53,467 bases of DNA from Eubacterium sp. (GTDB taxonomy: Bacteria > Bacillota > Clostridia > Oscillospirales > Ruminococcaceae): positions 46,459 through 99,925 of the forward strand of contig JAFLRX010000006.1 in assembly GCA_022511265.1 (NCBI GenBank). The letters run 5' to 3'. Of the stretch, positions 35,844 to 44,164 are shown piece after piece; positions within the stretch are counted from its first letter, which is position 1; each line of letters opens with the position of its first letter. The notes below the pieces were generated by a model. The model was not told where the DNA came from. It ran no database searches and worked only from the letters and a program-made list of their open reading frames with translations. Made by a program: the position numbers and the translations under genes.

Positions 35844-36932
35844 ATGGATATAAAAACCGTTTCATATCAATGTCCTAACTGCACCGCACCGCTTGAATAC
35901 GACAACGCGTCGGGCATGTTCAAGTGCATATTCTGCGACGGGGCTTTTTCGGAACAGCAGATACAAACGATATTCAAGAATAACGAGCAGATGTCGCTGG
36001 ACGCTGACGAGCCGGAGCTGACCGAAGAGCAGCGCCAAATGGAGGAGTTTACCGGGTCGTCCGCACTGTATAACTGCCCTAACTGCGGGGCGGGCGTGGT
36101 GTGCGACACCCTTACGGCGTCTACCCGCTGCCACTTTTGCCATACGCCTGTAATACTCAGCGGACGTGTTTCGGGAGAGTTTAAGCCAGATCTTATCATA
36201 CCGTTTTCCACCACCAAAGAGCAGGCGGAGAGCAAGTTTCAGGAATACTTAAAGGGTAAATTCCTGCTGCCGCGCCGCTTTAAGGAAGAGCTTAAAATAA
36301 TGGGAATATCCGCGCTGTACGTCCCGTATTGGCTGAAAAGCGGTACGCTGAAAGCCTTCGCAGAGGCGGAGGGTCGCAAGGTGCATACATGGCGCACCAA
36401 AAATACGGTATATACAAATACAAAAATATATAAGCTTCAGCGCATCGCCGACCTTACCTTTGTGCGGGTGCCGTGCGACGGCTCAAGACGTATCAGCGAC
36501 GAGCTGATGGAAAGCATCGAGCCGTTTGACTACAGCGGGATAAGAAAATTTTCCATGTCCTATCTGTCTGGCTGTGCCGCGGAAAAGTACGACGTATCCC
36601 CCGAAAACGCGCAGATACGCATTGACGAACGTATCAAGCAGGCGGCTAATGAGGTGCTGTTAAAGGATATGTCGGGATATACGTCGTTAAAACTGCAAAA
36701 CAGCGACTCCGAATATAAAAATCAGATGTGCGCGTATGCGCTGCTGCCAGTGTGGTTTCTTAACTACAATTATAAGGGAGTGGATTACTCGTTTGCCATG
36801 AACGGTCAGACCGGGACGATGTTCGGCAGACTGCCGATAAGCAGGTTGAAAACCTTCCTTTACGGTTCAAGTGTATTTCTGATAGCCTTAACTATACTTA
36901 CATTGATAGGGGGGTTGTTCAGTGCAGCTTAA
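35844..36932 (+). CDS. Zinc-ribbon protein with C-terminal membrane segment
   Basis: The 362-residue protein carries two zinc ribbons: CPNC...CIFC (residues 10-31) and CPNC...CHFC (about 76-98), of the TFIIB-type seen in many Firmicutes membrane-associated proteins. A middle domain of about 230 residues with a conserved PYWL...G patch has no recognised activity. One hydrophobic helix (FLIALTILTLIGGLF) closes the protein, so most of it is cytoplasmic. The next gene, encoding three TPM domains, overlaps it by 11 bp, so the pair is co-translated. Genes of this kind are often paired with TPM-domain proteins; the joint function is not known to me. Confidence 0.82.
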   Translation: MDIKTVSYQCPNCTAPLEYDNASGMFKCIFCDGAFSEQQIQTIFKNNEQMSLDADEPELTEEQRQMEEFTGSSALYNCPNCGAGVVCDTLTASTRCHFCHTPVILSGRVSGEFKPDLIIPFSTTKEQAESKFQEYLKGKFLLPRRFKEELKIMGISALYVPYWLKSGTLKAFAEAEGRKVHTWRTKNTVYTNTKIYKLQRIADLTFVRVPCDGSRRISDELMESIEPFDYSGIRKFSMSYLSGCAAEKYDVSPENAQIRIDERIKQAANEVLLKDMSGYTSLKLQNSDSEYKNQMCAYALLPVWFLNYNYKGVDYSFAMNGQTGTMFGRLPISRLKTFLYGSSVFLIALTILTLIGGLFSAA

Positions 36933-38670
36933 AAAGTTTTTCGTGCTGATATGCGCACTTGTCTGCGCGCTGGTGTTTACAACCCCTATCTGCTGCATTG
37001 CGTCGGCAAGCAACGAGAGCTATTCCGCAAAGCTGGACGATCTTGATAACTCTCTGACCGACGAGCAGGAGATAGACCTTATCATTGTTATGAATATCGC
37101 GGCGCAGAAAATAAAATGTAATATCGGTGTTGTAATCACCGACGACCTTGAAGGAAAGTCATCATACGATTATTCATTTGATTATCTTGACAGCAGCTTC
37201 GGCGTGGGCAGCAGTTCGATAGTGCTGCTGTTGTGCAACGACCAAGTCAATGAGGACTGTATAGCTACCGATAACCTCGCGACCGATAAGTTCGGCAGCA
37301 AGATAGATAGTATTTTTGATGAAATTTACAATGGGCTGGACAGCTCCGACTATTATGGCGCGATAAATAACTTATGCACCTATCTGGAAGATAACAACAT
37401 TGATATCAGCCCCGCCGATAACAGTAACGACAGCAGCGATAGCAATAACAGTGACAGCAGCAACGACAACAGCGACGACAACAGCAGTGACAGCACAAGC
37501 GAATATTCCGTCAAGCTGGACGATTTTGACAACTGCCTTAACGACAGCGAAGAGCGTGACCTTATCGACATAATGACAGATACGGCGGCGACGATAGAAT
37601 GTAATATCGGCGTTGTTATCACCGCCGACCTTAAAGGTATGTCGTCTTACGATTATGCCTTTGATTATCTTGACACTAACTTCGGCGCGGGCAGCAGCTC
37701 GATAGTACTTCTGCTGTGCAACGACCATGTGAATTATGACTGGATAGCCACCGATAACCGCGCGACGGATATGTTCGGCAGCAAGTCGGACCGTATTTTT
37801 GATTATCTTTACAAGGGGCTGGACAGCTCAGGCTATTACGCCGCGGTAAATAACTTCTGCGCCTATCTGAAAAATAACGGTAACAGCAGCGGCGGCAACA
37901 GCAATAACAGCGGCAGCAATAACAGCGGCAGCAGCAGTATAGGCAGCGGCGGCAACTTTTCGGTAAAGCTGGACGACCTCGACAACTGCCTGAACGACAA
38001 CGAAAAGCGTAATCTTATTAACATTATGGAAGATACGGCGGAGAGGATAGAATGTAATATCGGCGTTGTAATAACCGCCGACCTTAAAGGTATGTCGTCC
38101 TATGATTATTCATTTGATTATCTTGACAGCAACTTCGGCGCGGGCAGCAGTTCGATAGTACTGCTGTTGTGCAACGACCATATCAATTATGACTGGATAG
38201 CCACCGATAACCGCGCGACCGATAAGTTCGGCAGTCAGACGGATAAAATTTTTGACTATCTTTACAGGGGATTGGATAAATCCGGCTATTATGCCGCGAT
38301 AGACCACTTCTGCACCTATCTGAATAATCACAATACAGTCAACGGAAACGATTACTTCGAAGGGCCCGGCTTTTCGTTGGACTTCGAGCCGGAAGCGGTA
38401 TTCTTTATACTGATCTTTTCGTTTGTGATAGCATTTTGCTTTACCAAAAACGCTACCAGCAAGTACAGCAAGAAGGCGCCCATCAGCGCAAAGACCTATT
38501 TGGATAAAGAGCGCACGGAATTTACACTGAGAAATGATATTTTCGTGAGAGAATTTACCACCTCGCACCATATAAGCGAGTCTTCCTCCGGTCACCACAG
38601 CGGCGGACGCGGAGGCGGAGGCGGACGCAGCCGCAGCGGACGCGGCGGTGGCGGCGGCAGAAGAAGATGA
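36922..38670 (+). CDS. Membrane protein with three tandem TPM domains
   Basis: The product has 582 residues, beginning at GTG (36922) inside the previous gene, with GGGGGG upstream. A signal peptide or signal anchor is followed by three copies of one domain of about 130 residues (about residues 34-155, 193-320 and 350-470). Each runs through (Y/F)S(A/V)KLDD, (C/K)NIGVVIT, SSYDY, GSSSIVLLLCND and IATDN(L/R)ATD(K/M)FGS. Copies two and three are most alike. Ser/Asn-rich linkers join them. A membrane helix near residue 500 precedes a basic tail of alternating Gly and Arg/Ser. TPM domains usually occur singly, outside the membrane, and some are reported acid phosphatases. The triplication is unusual. 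Confidence 0.85.
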   Translation: MQLKKFFVLICALVCALVFTTPICCIASASNESYSAKLDDLDNSLTDEQEIDLIIVMNIAAQKIKCNIGVVITDDLEGKSSYDYSFDYLDSSFGVGSSSIVLLLCNDQVNEDCIATDNLATDKFGSKIDSIFDEIYNGLDSSDYYGAINNLCTYLEDNNIDISPADNSNDSSDSNNSDSSNDNSDDNSSDSTSEYSVKLDDFDNCLNDSEERDLIDIMTDTAATIECNIGVVITADLKGMSSYDYAFDYLDTNFGAGSSSIVLLLCNDHVNYDWIATDNRATDMFGSKSDRIFDYLYKGLDSSGYYAAVNNFCAYLKNNGNSSGGNSNNSGSNNSGSSSIGSGGNFSVKLDDLDNCLNDNEKRNLINIMEDTAERIECNIGVVITADLKGMSSYDYSFDYLDSNFGAGSSSIVLLLCNDHINYDWIATDNRATDKFGSQTDKIFDYLYRGLDKSGYYAAIDHFCTYLNNHNTVNGNDYFEGPGFSLDFEPEAVFFILIFSFVIAFCFTKNATSKYSKKAPISAKTYLDKERTEFTLRNDIFVREFTTSHHISESSSGHHSGGRGGGGGRSRSGRGGGGGRRR

Positions 38671-38678
38671 TATATTGT

Positions 38679-38716
38679 TTAAGGGAGACCCTTTGGAAAG
38701 GGTCTCCCTTAATTTT
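38679..38716 (+). terminator. Bidirectional terminator between convergent genes
   Basis: A perfect 16-bp stem (38679-38694 with 38697-38712) begins 8 bp after the TPM gene and is followed by TTTT. It sits between that gene and the convergent zinc-ribbon paralogs. Confidence 0.88.
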
Positions 38717-38740
38717 AAGCATATAATTTTTTATCAGCAG

Positions 38741-39580
38741 TTATCCCATATACTTGTACAGCAGATCCATAATTTCCGCAACGTCTGAATTGTTGTCGGT
38801 TACGGTTCTGTCGCTGTGGCTGCTGTCGCTGCCGTAGTTTATGCCTTTCGCGTATACGACGGTGATCAGCGTCATATCATATCCGTAATAGCTCATATCC
38901 TGGATACCTACCGCAAAGCACGCGGGGACCTCTCCCATATCTATATTTTGGATATTTCCGTCTCCGACATATCTGTAATAGTAGTACGTGTCTGAGCTGT
39001 TATAGGTCAGCTCTACATCATAATCCCCATTGCCTATATGTCGGCAGTATTCTCTTATCGCCGCCGCATCATTTCTGCCGACGCCATAGCACTTTACCGT
39101 CATGTCTGCACCCTCCGGCGCGCCCATTGCGGACAGCATATTGCCGGATACTACATGACCTCCGCTTATGCCGAAGTAGGACTCAATGCTGGGGACAAAG
39201 TCGTGTCCTCCGCCGCCCCCAAGCAGTAATATAAGAAGGACCACCACACCCGCGATAAGTACCGCGCCAATCGCTGTCAGGGCAATTATAAGCCCTGTCT
39301 TTTTCTTTTTCGGCGGAGGCATCATATAGCCGCCCGCATACTGGGGTACAGGCTGTCCGTACTGCATCTGCGGCATAGGCTGCTGCGGGAATGGTTGCTG
39401 TACAGGCTGCTGAGCATATTGCGGCTGCTGTACGGGTTGTTGGACGTACTGCGGCTGCTGCACAGGCGCTTGCTGTGCGGGTGCGGGCTGTACTTCCGGC
39501 GGCACAACCGCCGCGCCGCATTGTGGGCAGAACTTAACATTGTCATCAAACTGTGTTCCGCATTTGGTACAGAAAATCAT
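38741..39580 (-). CDS. Zinc-ribbon, PQ-linker, single-TM protein (paralog 1)
   Basis: The 279-residue protein begins with a zinc ribbon, FCTKCG...FCPQCG (residues 3-22). A linker of about 70 residues made of Gln, Pro, Val, Tyr and Met repeats (PVQQPQYxQQ) follows, then KKKKTG and one membrane helix (LIIALTAIGAVLIAGVVVLLILLL, about 95-118). The outside domain (about 125-279) begins HDFVPSIESYFGISGGH. Orientation is ribbon inside, domain outside by the positive-inside rule. It is the last of three tandem paralogs. The outside domain matches two copies in the next gene and is not recognised. Confidence 0.82.
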   Translation of the reverse strand: MIFCTKCGTQFDDNVKFCPQCGAAVVPPEVQPAPAQQAPVQQPQYVQQPVQQPQYAQQPVQQPFPQQPMPQMQYGQPVPQYAGGYMMPPPKKKKTGLIIALTAIGAVLIAGVVVLLILLLGGGGGHDFVPSIESYFGISGGHVVSGNMLSAMGAPEGADMTVKCYGVGRNDAAAIREYCRHIGNGDYDVELTYNSSDTYYYYRYVGDGNIQNIDMGEVPACFAVGIQDMSYYGYDMTLITVVYAKGINYGSDSSHSDRTVTDNNSDVAEIMDLLYKYMG

Positions 39581-39648
39581 ATTTATTTCCTTCCTCTGTA
39601 TGTTTTTTATTTCATCTGTTCGCGGCGGATACCGCAGGACTTATCTCT

Positions 39649-41322
39649 TTAATGCAGCCAATTGGTGACTATCTCCATGATTTCGTCGTCTATTTTCGAG
39701 GTCTTGTCAACTATCGAGCTGCTACCGCCGCGGCTGCCGTCATCTCCGTATTTAAGATCCTTTGAATAAGCGACCAGCATGATTATCATATCGGTTTTGC
39801 TTCCGTCGGATTTGACCGAGTCGCTTATGTCTAAAATCACTATCTCGGCACATTCGCCGTACAGGGTATATATGTTGCTGCTGCCGGTGTATTCATAAGA
39901 GTAAAAATACATATCGAAGTATTCATCCGGCTCTGAATAAAACGCGAGGTCGTATTTTCCGCCGGCAAGGTATTCGCAGTATTTATTTAAATAGTCTATA
40001 TTGTCGGGGGAGAACGCATAGACATAGCATAACAGATTTTCATCGCCCAAATATTCCATGCTGTCCAGCTTATGCCCCTTGGATACACCCAAGTACGACT
40101 CAACGCTGGGGAAAAAGTCCTTTTTGGTCACCGTGTTGCTGCCGGAGCCGGTATCACTTGTGTTGCTGCTGTTATTGCTATTGTTATTGTTATTGCTATT
40201 GTTACTGTTGTTGTCGGACGTATTAGATCCGGTGCTGCTTTCGTCATCCGAAATCGACATGTAGATAAATTCCGAGACCTCGACATTCTTATTCTTTACG
40301 TCATAGTCGCTGCGGCTGTGGTCATCACCGTAGGTCAAGTCGTTTGAGTATACCACCATTACCGCTACCACGTCATCGCCGATAGACTGATAATTGATTG
40401 CAAAGCATGCGCTGTATCCGTATAAGTTGATGTTCTTTACCGAGCCGTTACCGGAATATGTATAATAGCGCGCATTTTCCTCACGGTTGATCAGCTCTAT
40501 GTCATAGCCGCGCTTTTCTATATACTCGCAGTATTCCTCTATTGCGGCTATATCATTTTGTGATACACCGTAGCAAACGTAGGTTATACTGTCTAGGTCA
40601 ATGCCGCTGTCGGATACACTCATCTGTTCAAGCATATCACGCTCAATTTCGACACCTATGCCCAATCCGAAATATGAGCCAAAGCTGGGAACAAAATCCG
40701 CCAAGGTATCTCTGTCATCTTCGGGTTCGCTCTTTACGGGGGGCAAGGTTTCGATTTTGCTGCTTTCAGGTGCGCTGCTTATTATGTTTTCAGATGAGGT
40801 GTCACTGACAACGCTGTTGCTGCTGTTATCAGAGCTGTTTTCGCCTTCGCCGCCTCCGAAAAGCATAATCAGCAGAACTATTGCTCCCACAACCAGCACC
40901 GCTCCTGCAATGATGAGTGCGATGATAAGCCCCTTCTTGTTCTTTTTCTGTTGAGGGGGCTGCTGCCCCTGCTGCGGGACAGTACGGGCGTACTGCGGTG
41001 CCTGTTGAGGGAACGGTTGTGGCGCAGGCTGCGGAAACTCAGCCTGAGGTCCCTGCTGGGGGAAAGGCTGGGGCGCAGTTTGCGGGAACTCAGCCTGAGG
41101 TCCCTGTTGGGGGAAAGGCTGGGGTGCAGGCTGCGAGAACTGTGCCTGCGGTGCTTGTTGGGGAACAGGCTGCGGCACCGGCTGTGAGAACTCAGCCTGA
41201 GGCGCCTGCTGCGGAACAGGCTGGGGAGCAGGTGCTTCTATCGGCAAAACCGCCGCGCCGCAGTTGTAGCAGAATTTTGCGTTATCATCAAGCTGCGTTC
41301 CGCACTTGGTACAGAAAATCAT
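39649..41322 (-). CDS. Zinc-ribbon, PQ-linker, single-TM protein with two outside domains (paralog 2)
   Basis: The 557-residue protein has the same front as its neighbour: FCTKCG...FCYNCG, then a long repeated linker (units of PQPFPQQGPQAEF), KKNKKG and a membrane helix near residues 130-152. Outside are two copies of the unknown domain, starting DFVPSFGSYFGLGIG (about residue 210) and DFFPSVESYLGVSKG (about 400). They are joined by a Ser/Asn-rich linker. Each copy contains a CYGV/CYVYAFS strand, an Ile/Ala-X-EYCEY helix and a conserved VVYSNDLTYGDD/VAYSKDLKYGDD end. GGAGGAAAT precedes the ATG. It is probably co-transcribed with both paralogs. Confidence 0.82.
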   Translation of the reverse strand: MIFCTKCGTQLDDNAKFCYNCGAAVLPIEAPAPQPVPQQAPQAEFSQPVPQPVPQQAPQAQFSQPAPQPFPQQGPQAEFPQTAPQPFPQQGPQAEFPQPAPQPFPQQAPQYARTVPQQGQQPPQQKKNKKGLIIALIIAGAVLVVGAIVLLIMLFGGGEGENSSDNSSNSVVSDTSSENIISSAPESSKIETLPPVKSEPEDDRDTLADFVPSFGSYFGLGIGVEIERDMLEQMSVSDSGIDLDSITYVCYGVSQNDIAAIEEYCEYIEKRGYDIELINREENARYYTYSGNGSVKNINLYGYSACFAINYQSIGDDVVAVMVVYSNDLTYGDDHSRSDYDVKNKNVEVSEFIYMSISDDESSTGSNTSDNNSNNSNNNNNSNNSSNTSDTGSGSNTVTKKDFFPSVESYLGVSKGHKLDSMEYLGDENLLCYVYAFSPDNIDYLNKYCEYLAGGKYDLAFYSEPDEYFDMYFYSYEYTGSSNIYTLYGECAEIVILDISDSVKSDGSKTDMIIMLVAYSKDLKYGDDGSRGGSSSIVDKTSKIDDEIMEIVTNWLH

Positions 41323-41374
41323 ATTTATTTCCTCCGTGTCAGCATTCTATCATGCGTACTTATACACTTGGGCA

Positions 41375-41812
41375 TCAATAGCCGAAATAATCAAAATAAT
41401 CGTAATAATCGTCCCAGTCAAAATCATCGAAATAATCATCGTAATCATAACCGTAACCATAGCCGTTATTGTTGTTATTATTGTTATTTGCGTTGCTGCT
41501 GTTGTTGCCTTTATCTCCGCCTAACAATAAAATCAGCAGGACAACTATTCCCGCTATCAGCACGACCCCGCCGATAATCAATCCGATAATAAGCCCGGTG
41601 TGCTTTTTCGGCGGCATCATATAGCCGTTGGGATATTGCGGCATTTGCTGCTGGGGCATTTGCTGTTGAAGCATTTGCTGTTGGGGTATCTGCTGCGGTG
41701 CCTGCTGCGGCACGGGCTGCGGTGTTTGCTCCTCTGTTACAGGATTTCCGCATTTGTTGCAGAATTTTGTGTTGTCGTCAAGCTGCGCTCCGCATTTGGT
41801 ACAAAAAGTCAT
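41375..41812 (-). CDS. Zinc-ribbon, PQ-linker, single-TM protein, short form (paralog 3)
   Basis: The start at 41812 follows GGAGG at a good distance; the ATG at 41827 lies ahead of that site. The 145-residue protein repeats the pattern FCTKCG...FCNKCG, Gln/Pro/Met linker, and a membrane helix (LIIGLIIGGVVLIAGIVVLLILLL). It ends outside in an Asn run and a 30-residue tail made almost only of Asp, Tyr, Phe and Gly (DDYFDDFDWDDYYDYFDYFG). The large outside domain of paralogs 1 and 2 is missing. The acidic aromatic tail could bind cations or wall material, but this is speculation. It is first in the three-gene unit. Confidence 0.8.
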   Translation of the reverse strand: MTFCTKCGAQLDDNTKFCNKCGNPVTEEQTPQPVPQQAPQQIPQQQMLQQQMPQQQMPQYPNGYMMPPKKHTGLIIGLIIGGVVLIAGIVVLLILLLGGDKGNNSSNANNNNNNNNGYGYGYDYDDYFDDFDWDDYYDYFDYFGY

Positions 41813-41844
41813 AGCCAAGACCTCCATTATGATATTATTAAATA

Positions 41845-41873
41845 ATTATATCATACTTTTCATAATATTTCAA
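41845..41873 (-). promoter_or_regulatory. Promoter of the zinc-ribbon paralog unit
   Basis: On the minus strand, TTGAAA (41868-41873) and TATAAT (41845-41850) are separated by 17 bp, about 30 bp upstream of the start of the first paralog. Confidence 0.78.
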
Positions 41874-41982
41874 CATAAAATGGCTTTTTTCCGTGAATTT
41901 TTGAGCTGTATTTTTTTACCGCAGCGAATAATCATTTTATCAAGCGGAACAATAAATGTACAAATAAAAACAGGAGGTCACT

Positions 41983-42156
41983 ATGACTAACAAAGAGTTG
42001 CTTTATATTGAAGACGCGCTCGGACACGAGCAGTATTTTCAGACCAAGTGTCAGGAGACCGTGTCGCAGCTTCAGGACGCGGATCTGAAAATGTGCGTCC
42101 AGCAGATGCAGCAAAAGCATCAGCAGATATTCCAGAGCTTTTACGGACTGCTGTAA
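41983..42156 (+). CDS. Small spore-coat-type protein, 57 residues
   Basis: AGGAGGT lies 6 bases before an ATG that opens a 57-codon frame. The product (starting MTNKELLYIEDALGHEQYF, ending FQSFYGLL) is helical, rich in Gln, with two Cys. It lies 19 bp ahead of a CotF-like gene on the same strand, an arrangement I associate with small spore coat proteins in clostridia. The family of this short protein is assigned mainly by its partner. Expression late in sporulation is likely; no clear sporulation sigma site was read. Confidence 0.75.
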   Translation: MTNKELLYIEDALGHEQYFQTKCQETVSQLQDADLKMCVQQMQQKHQQIFQSFYGLL

Positions 42157-42175
42157 GGAAAAGGAGAAAACGAAA

Positions 42176-42421
42176 ATGGATGACAGAAATTTAATGGAAA
42201 ATATCCTGCTGCTGGAAAAGGGCGTATGCGACCTGTACATGCACGGCGCTATCGAGTCCTCGTCCGGTAACGTGCATCAGGCGTTCAGCACCGCGCTGAA
42301 CGATTCGCTGTGTATGCAGGATAACATCTACGGCAAGATGATGCAGAAGGGCTGGTACAATGTCGAGCAGGTACCGCAAAATCAGATAAACACCGTAAGG
42401 ACAAAGTTCAGCGGGCAGTAA
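42176..42421 (+). CDS. CotF-like spore coat protein
   Basis: The 81-residue protein matches the CotF family core: LMENILLLEKGVCDLYMHGAIESSSGNVHQAF, then ALNDSLCMQDNIYGKMMQKGWY. CotF-family proteins are helical, ferritin-like bundles in the spore coat. AAGGAG precedes the start. Its presence supports an endospore-forming ancestry for the organism, though it does not prove that the strain sporulates. Together with the 57-residue gene upstream it forms a two-gene unit closed by a strong terminator. Confidence 0.85.
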   Translation: MDDRNLMENILLLEKGVCDLYMHGAIESSSGNVHQAFSTALNDSLCMQDNIYGKMMQKGWYNVEQVPQNQINTVRTKFSGQ

Positions 42422-42428
42422 AACAGAA

Positions 42429-42465
42429 AAGCCTGAGAGTTAACTCTCAGGCTTAAATTTTTTTG
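42429..42465 (+). terminator. Terminator between the CotF unit and mgtE
   Basis: A fully palindromic 26-bp hairpin (42429-42454, AAGCCTGAGAG...CTCTCAGGCTT) is followed by AAATTTTTTTG on the + strand. It can also serve the convergent mgtE gene, whose stop lies 12 bp away. Confidence 0.88.
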
Positions 42466-43896
42466 TTATCCTGCCAAATGCAGTATATTCAACAGCAAAA
42501 TCCAACTCATACCGTAATAGGTGACAACGGCGACAAGGTCGTTTATCGTGGTGATAAGCGGACCTGACGCGACCGCAGGGTCGATTTTTATTTTCTTGAA
42601 GAACAGAGGTACAGCCGTGCCGACTATACTGGATATAAGCATGGCAAGCAGCAGCGACACGCCGATACAGCCGGATACGGCAAAGCTGAACAGTAATTCT
42701 TTCTGTTTGAACAGCATTATATACAGACCTACAAACAGAAAAGAGATAACGCCCAATATCAGACCGTTGACAAATCCGACCCTCATTTCTTTTGCTACGA
42801 GATGAAACTTTTGCTTTCCTGTCAGTCCTTCATCCATCAGCACGCGGATAGTCACCGCCAGCGACTGCGTGCCGACGTTGCCTGACATATCCAGTATCAG
42901 AGACTGGAATGCCATTATCAGCGTAAGCTGTGAAACGACCTGTTCAAATACGCCGACCACGCCCGAAACGATCATGCCCAGTGCCAACAGTATCAAAAGC
43001 CACGGCATACGCTTTTTCATGCTTTTTATCAGAGGCTCTTTCAAATCCTCTTCAGAGGTCAGACCTGCAAGCTTTGCGTAATCCTCGCCCAACTCGTCGT
43101 CTACGACCTCAATAATGCTTGCCGCAGTGATAACGCCGAGCAATTGATTTGAATTATCCAGCACGGGAATATGATCTTCGGAGTAGTCCTTCAATCTTTC
43201 GATACAGTCATCTATCAGCTCATGCGCATAGACATAAGGGAAAGAGGTCTGTATCAATTCGTCAAGCGGATCGGCAGCATCGGCTGTGATAAGATCCTTA
43301 AGGTCAATTGCGCCGTAAAATTCTCCCGTTTCGTCTATTACAAAAAGCGTTGTAATATTATCATTTTCCTTTGCTTGGGAGATCAATTCGGACATCGCCT
43401 GCTTTATCGTCAGATTTTCACGGATAACAATGCAGTTTGTTGTCATGCGTGAACCGATCTCATCATCATCAAAGGTTGCGATAAGCTGAATTTCCTGCCT
43501 GATTTCCTGCGGCAGTAATTCTATGATCGCGGTACGTTTTTCCTTCTCAATTTCGCGCAGAATATTGGCGGCGGTATCGGTCTCCATTTCCGATACAACG
43601 GCAGCCGCTTTCTGCATGTCCATTTCATTCAGATAAGTGCCTGCCTCGTCAAGATACTCAAAGATCTCCGCAAGCATTTCAACCGTACAAATGCGGTACA
43701 GCTTTTTTCTCTCCTGAATATCAATACTTTCCATCGCTTGCGCAAGGTCGTTGGCATGGTAGTCCTCCAACTGTGCCAGCATAACCTTCGGCGCGGAATT
43801 TCCTCTGATTATGTTCAGTATTTCCTTTTCATAATCAGGTTTTTCCATCACCTCTGCCGCATTATGGACAGCGACCTTTTTTTCTTCATTTGACAT
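42466..43896 (-). CDS. mgtE: Magnesium transporter MgtE
   Basis: The start at 43896 is fixed by GGAGGAAAT; the frame is open 21 codons further up. The 476-residue protein has the MgtE_N helical domain (about residues 25-125, with FDDDEIGSRMTTNCIVI leading on), two CBS domains (about 130-255), and five membrane helices from about 280 to the end. The pore motif regions GNVGTQSLAV and DPAVASGPLITTINDL hold the conserved Asp. MgtE is a Mg2+ channel gated by Mg2+ binding to the N and CBS domains. Its transcript has a leader of about 260 bases with a short ORF and a terminator, so it is probably regulated by attenuation. Confidence 0.95.
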   Translation of the reverse strand: MSNEEKKVAVHNAAEVMEKPDYEKEILNIIRGNSAPKVMLAQLEDYHANDLAQAMESIDIQERKKLYRICTVEMLAEIFEYLDEAGTYLNEMDMQKAAAVVSEMETDTAANILREIEKEKRTAIIELLPQEIRQEIQLIATFDDDEIGSRMTTNCIVIRENLTIKQAMSELISQAKENDNITTLFVIDETGEFYGAIDLKDLITADAADPLDELIQTSFPYVYAHELIDDCIERLKDYSEDHIPVLDNSNQLLGVITAASIIEVVDDELGEDYAKLAGLTSEEDLKEPLIKSMKKRMPWLLILLALGMIVSGVVGVFEQVVSQLTLIMAFQSLILDMSGNVGTQSLAVTIRVLMDEGLTGKQKFHLVAKEMRVGFVNGLILGVISFLFVGLYIMLFKQKELLFSFAVSGCIGVSLLLAMLISSIVGTAVPLFFKKIKIDPAVASGPLITTINDLVAVVTYYGMSWILLLNILHLAG

Positions 43897-43956
43897 AATA
43901 TTTCCTCCGTTTACATTGTCATAAAATCTGCTGCTGATTTTATGCAGAGCAACGGG

Positions 43957-44012
43957 CAAAAAAGGTATAAAAAGACCTCCGCGGTCAACCGATTTACAAG
44001 TCAGGCGGAGGT
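43957..44012 (-). terminator. Attenuator terminator in the mgtE leader
   Basis: On the minus strand, ACCTCCGC (plus 44005-44012) pairs with GCGGAGGT (plus 43975-43982), followed by CTTTTTATACCTTTTTT. It lies about 60 bases before the mgtE start codon, inside the transcribed leader. The 5' arm is also the last codons of the leader ORF, and ACCTC of this arm is complementary to GAGGT at the leader ORF's own ribosome site. Confidence 0.82.
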
Positions 44013-44129
44013 AAGCGGTATATCATTGCGCAGAGTAAAGAAAGCGTCAGACAGCATAGTCCGCAGCATAATGATATACAGCCGTTTTCGTCCTTTTGAC
44101 CCGCAACTATCGCCGTTTGGCACGTTCAT
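44001..44129 (-). CDS. Putative 42-residue leader peptide of mgtE
   Basis: An ATG at 44129, directly after TGAGGTGA, opens 42 codons with no stop until TGA at 44001-44003. The peptide begins MNVPNGDS, has a basic stretch (KGRKR), a hydrophobic middle (LYIIMLRTML) and ends RNDIPLTSA. It starts about 30 bases after the predicted transcript start, and its last four codons before the stop overlap the 5' arm of the mgtE attenuator. A ribosome that finishes the ORF would cover that arm and stop the terminator from forming. The SD-to-ATG distance is short. That it is translated is inferred from frame length, RBS and position. Confidence 0.6.
   Translation of the reverse strand: MNVPNGDSCGSKGRKRLYIIMLRTMLSDAFFTLRNDIPLTSA
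44018..44079 (-). promoter_or_regulatory. Long-range 10-bp stem in the mgtE leader
   Basis: GTATATCATT (44018-44027) and AATGATATAC (44070-44079) are perfect complements enclosing 42 bases, all within the leader ORF. The stem would have to be opened by ribosomes translating the ORF and could pause or time transcription. The leader does not show the conserved core of the M-box Mg2+ riboswitch as I remember it. Confidence 0.6.
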
Positions 44130-44164
44130 TCACCTCACAGTTTGTTAGATTACAACATAGTTAC

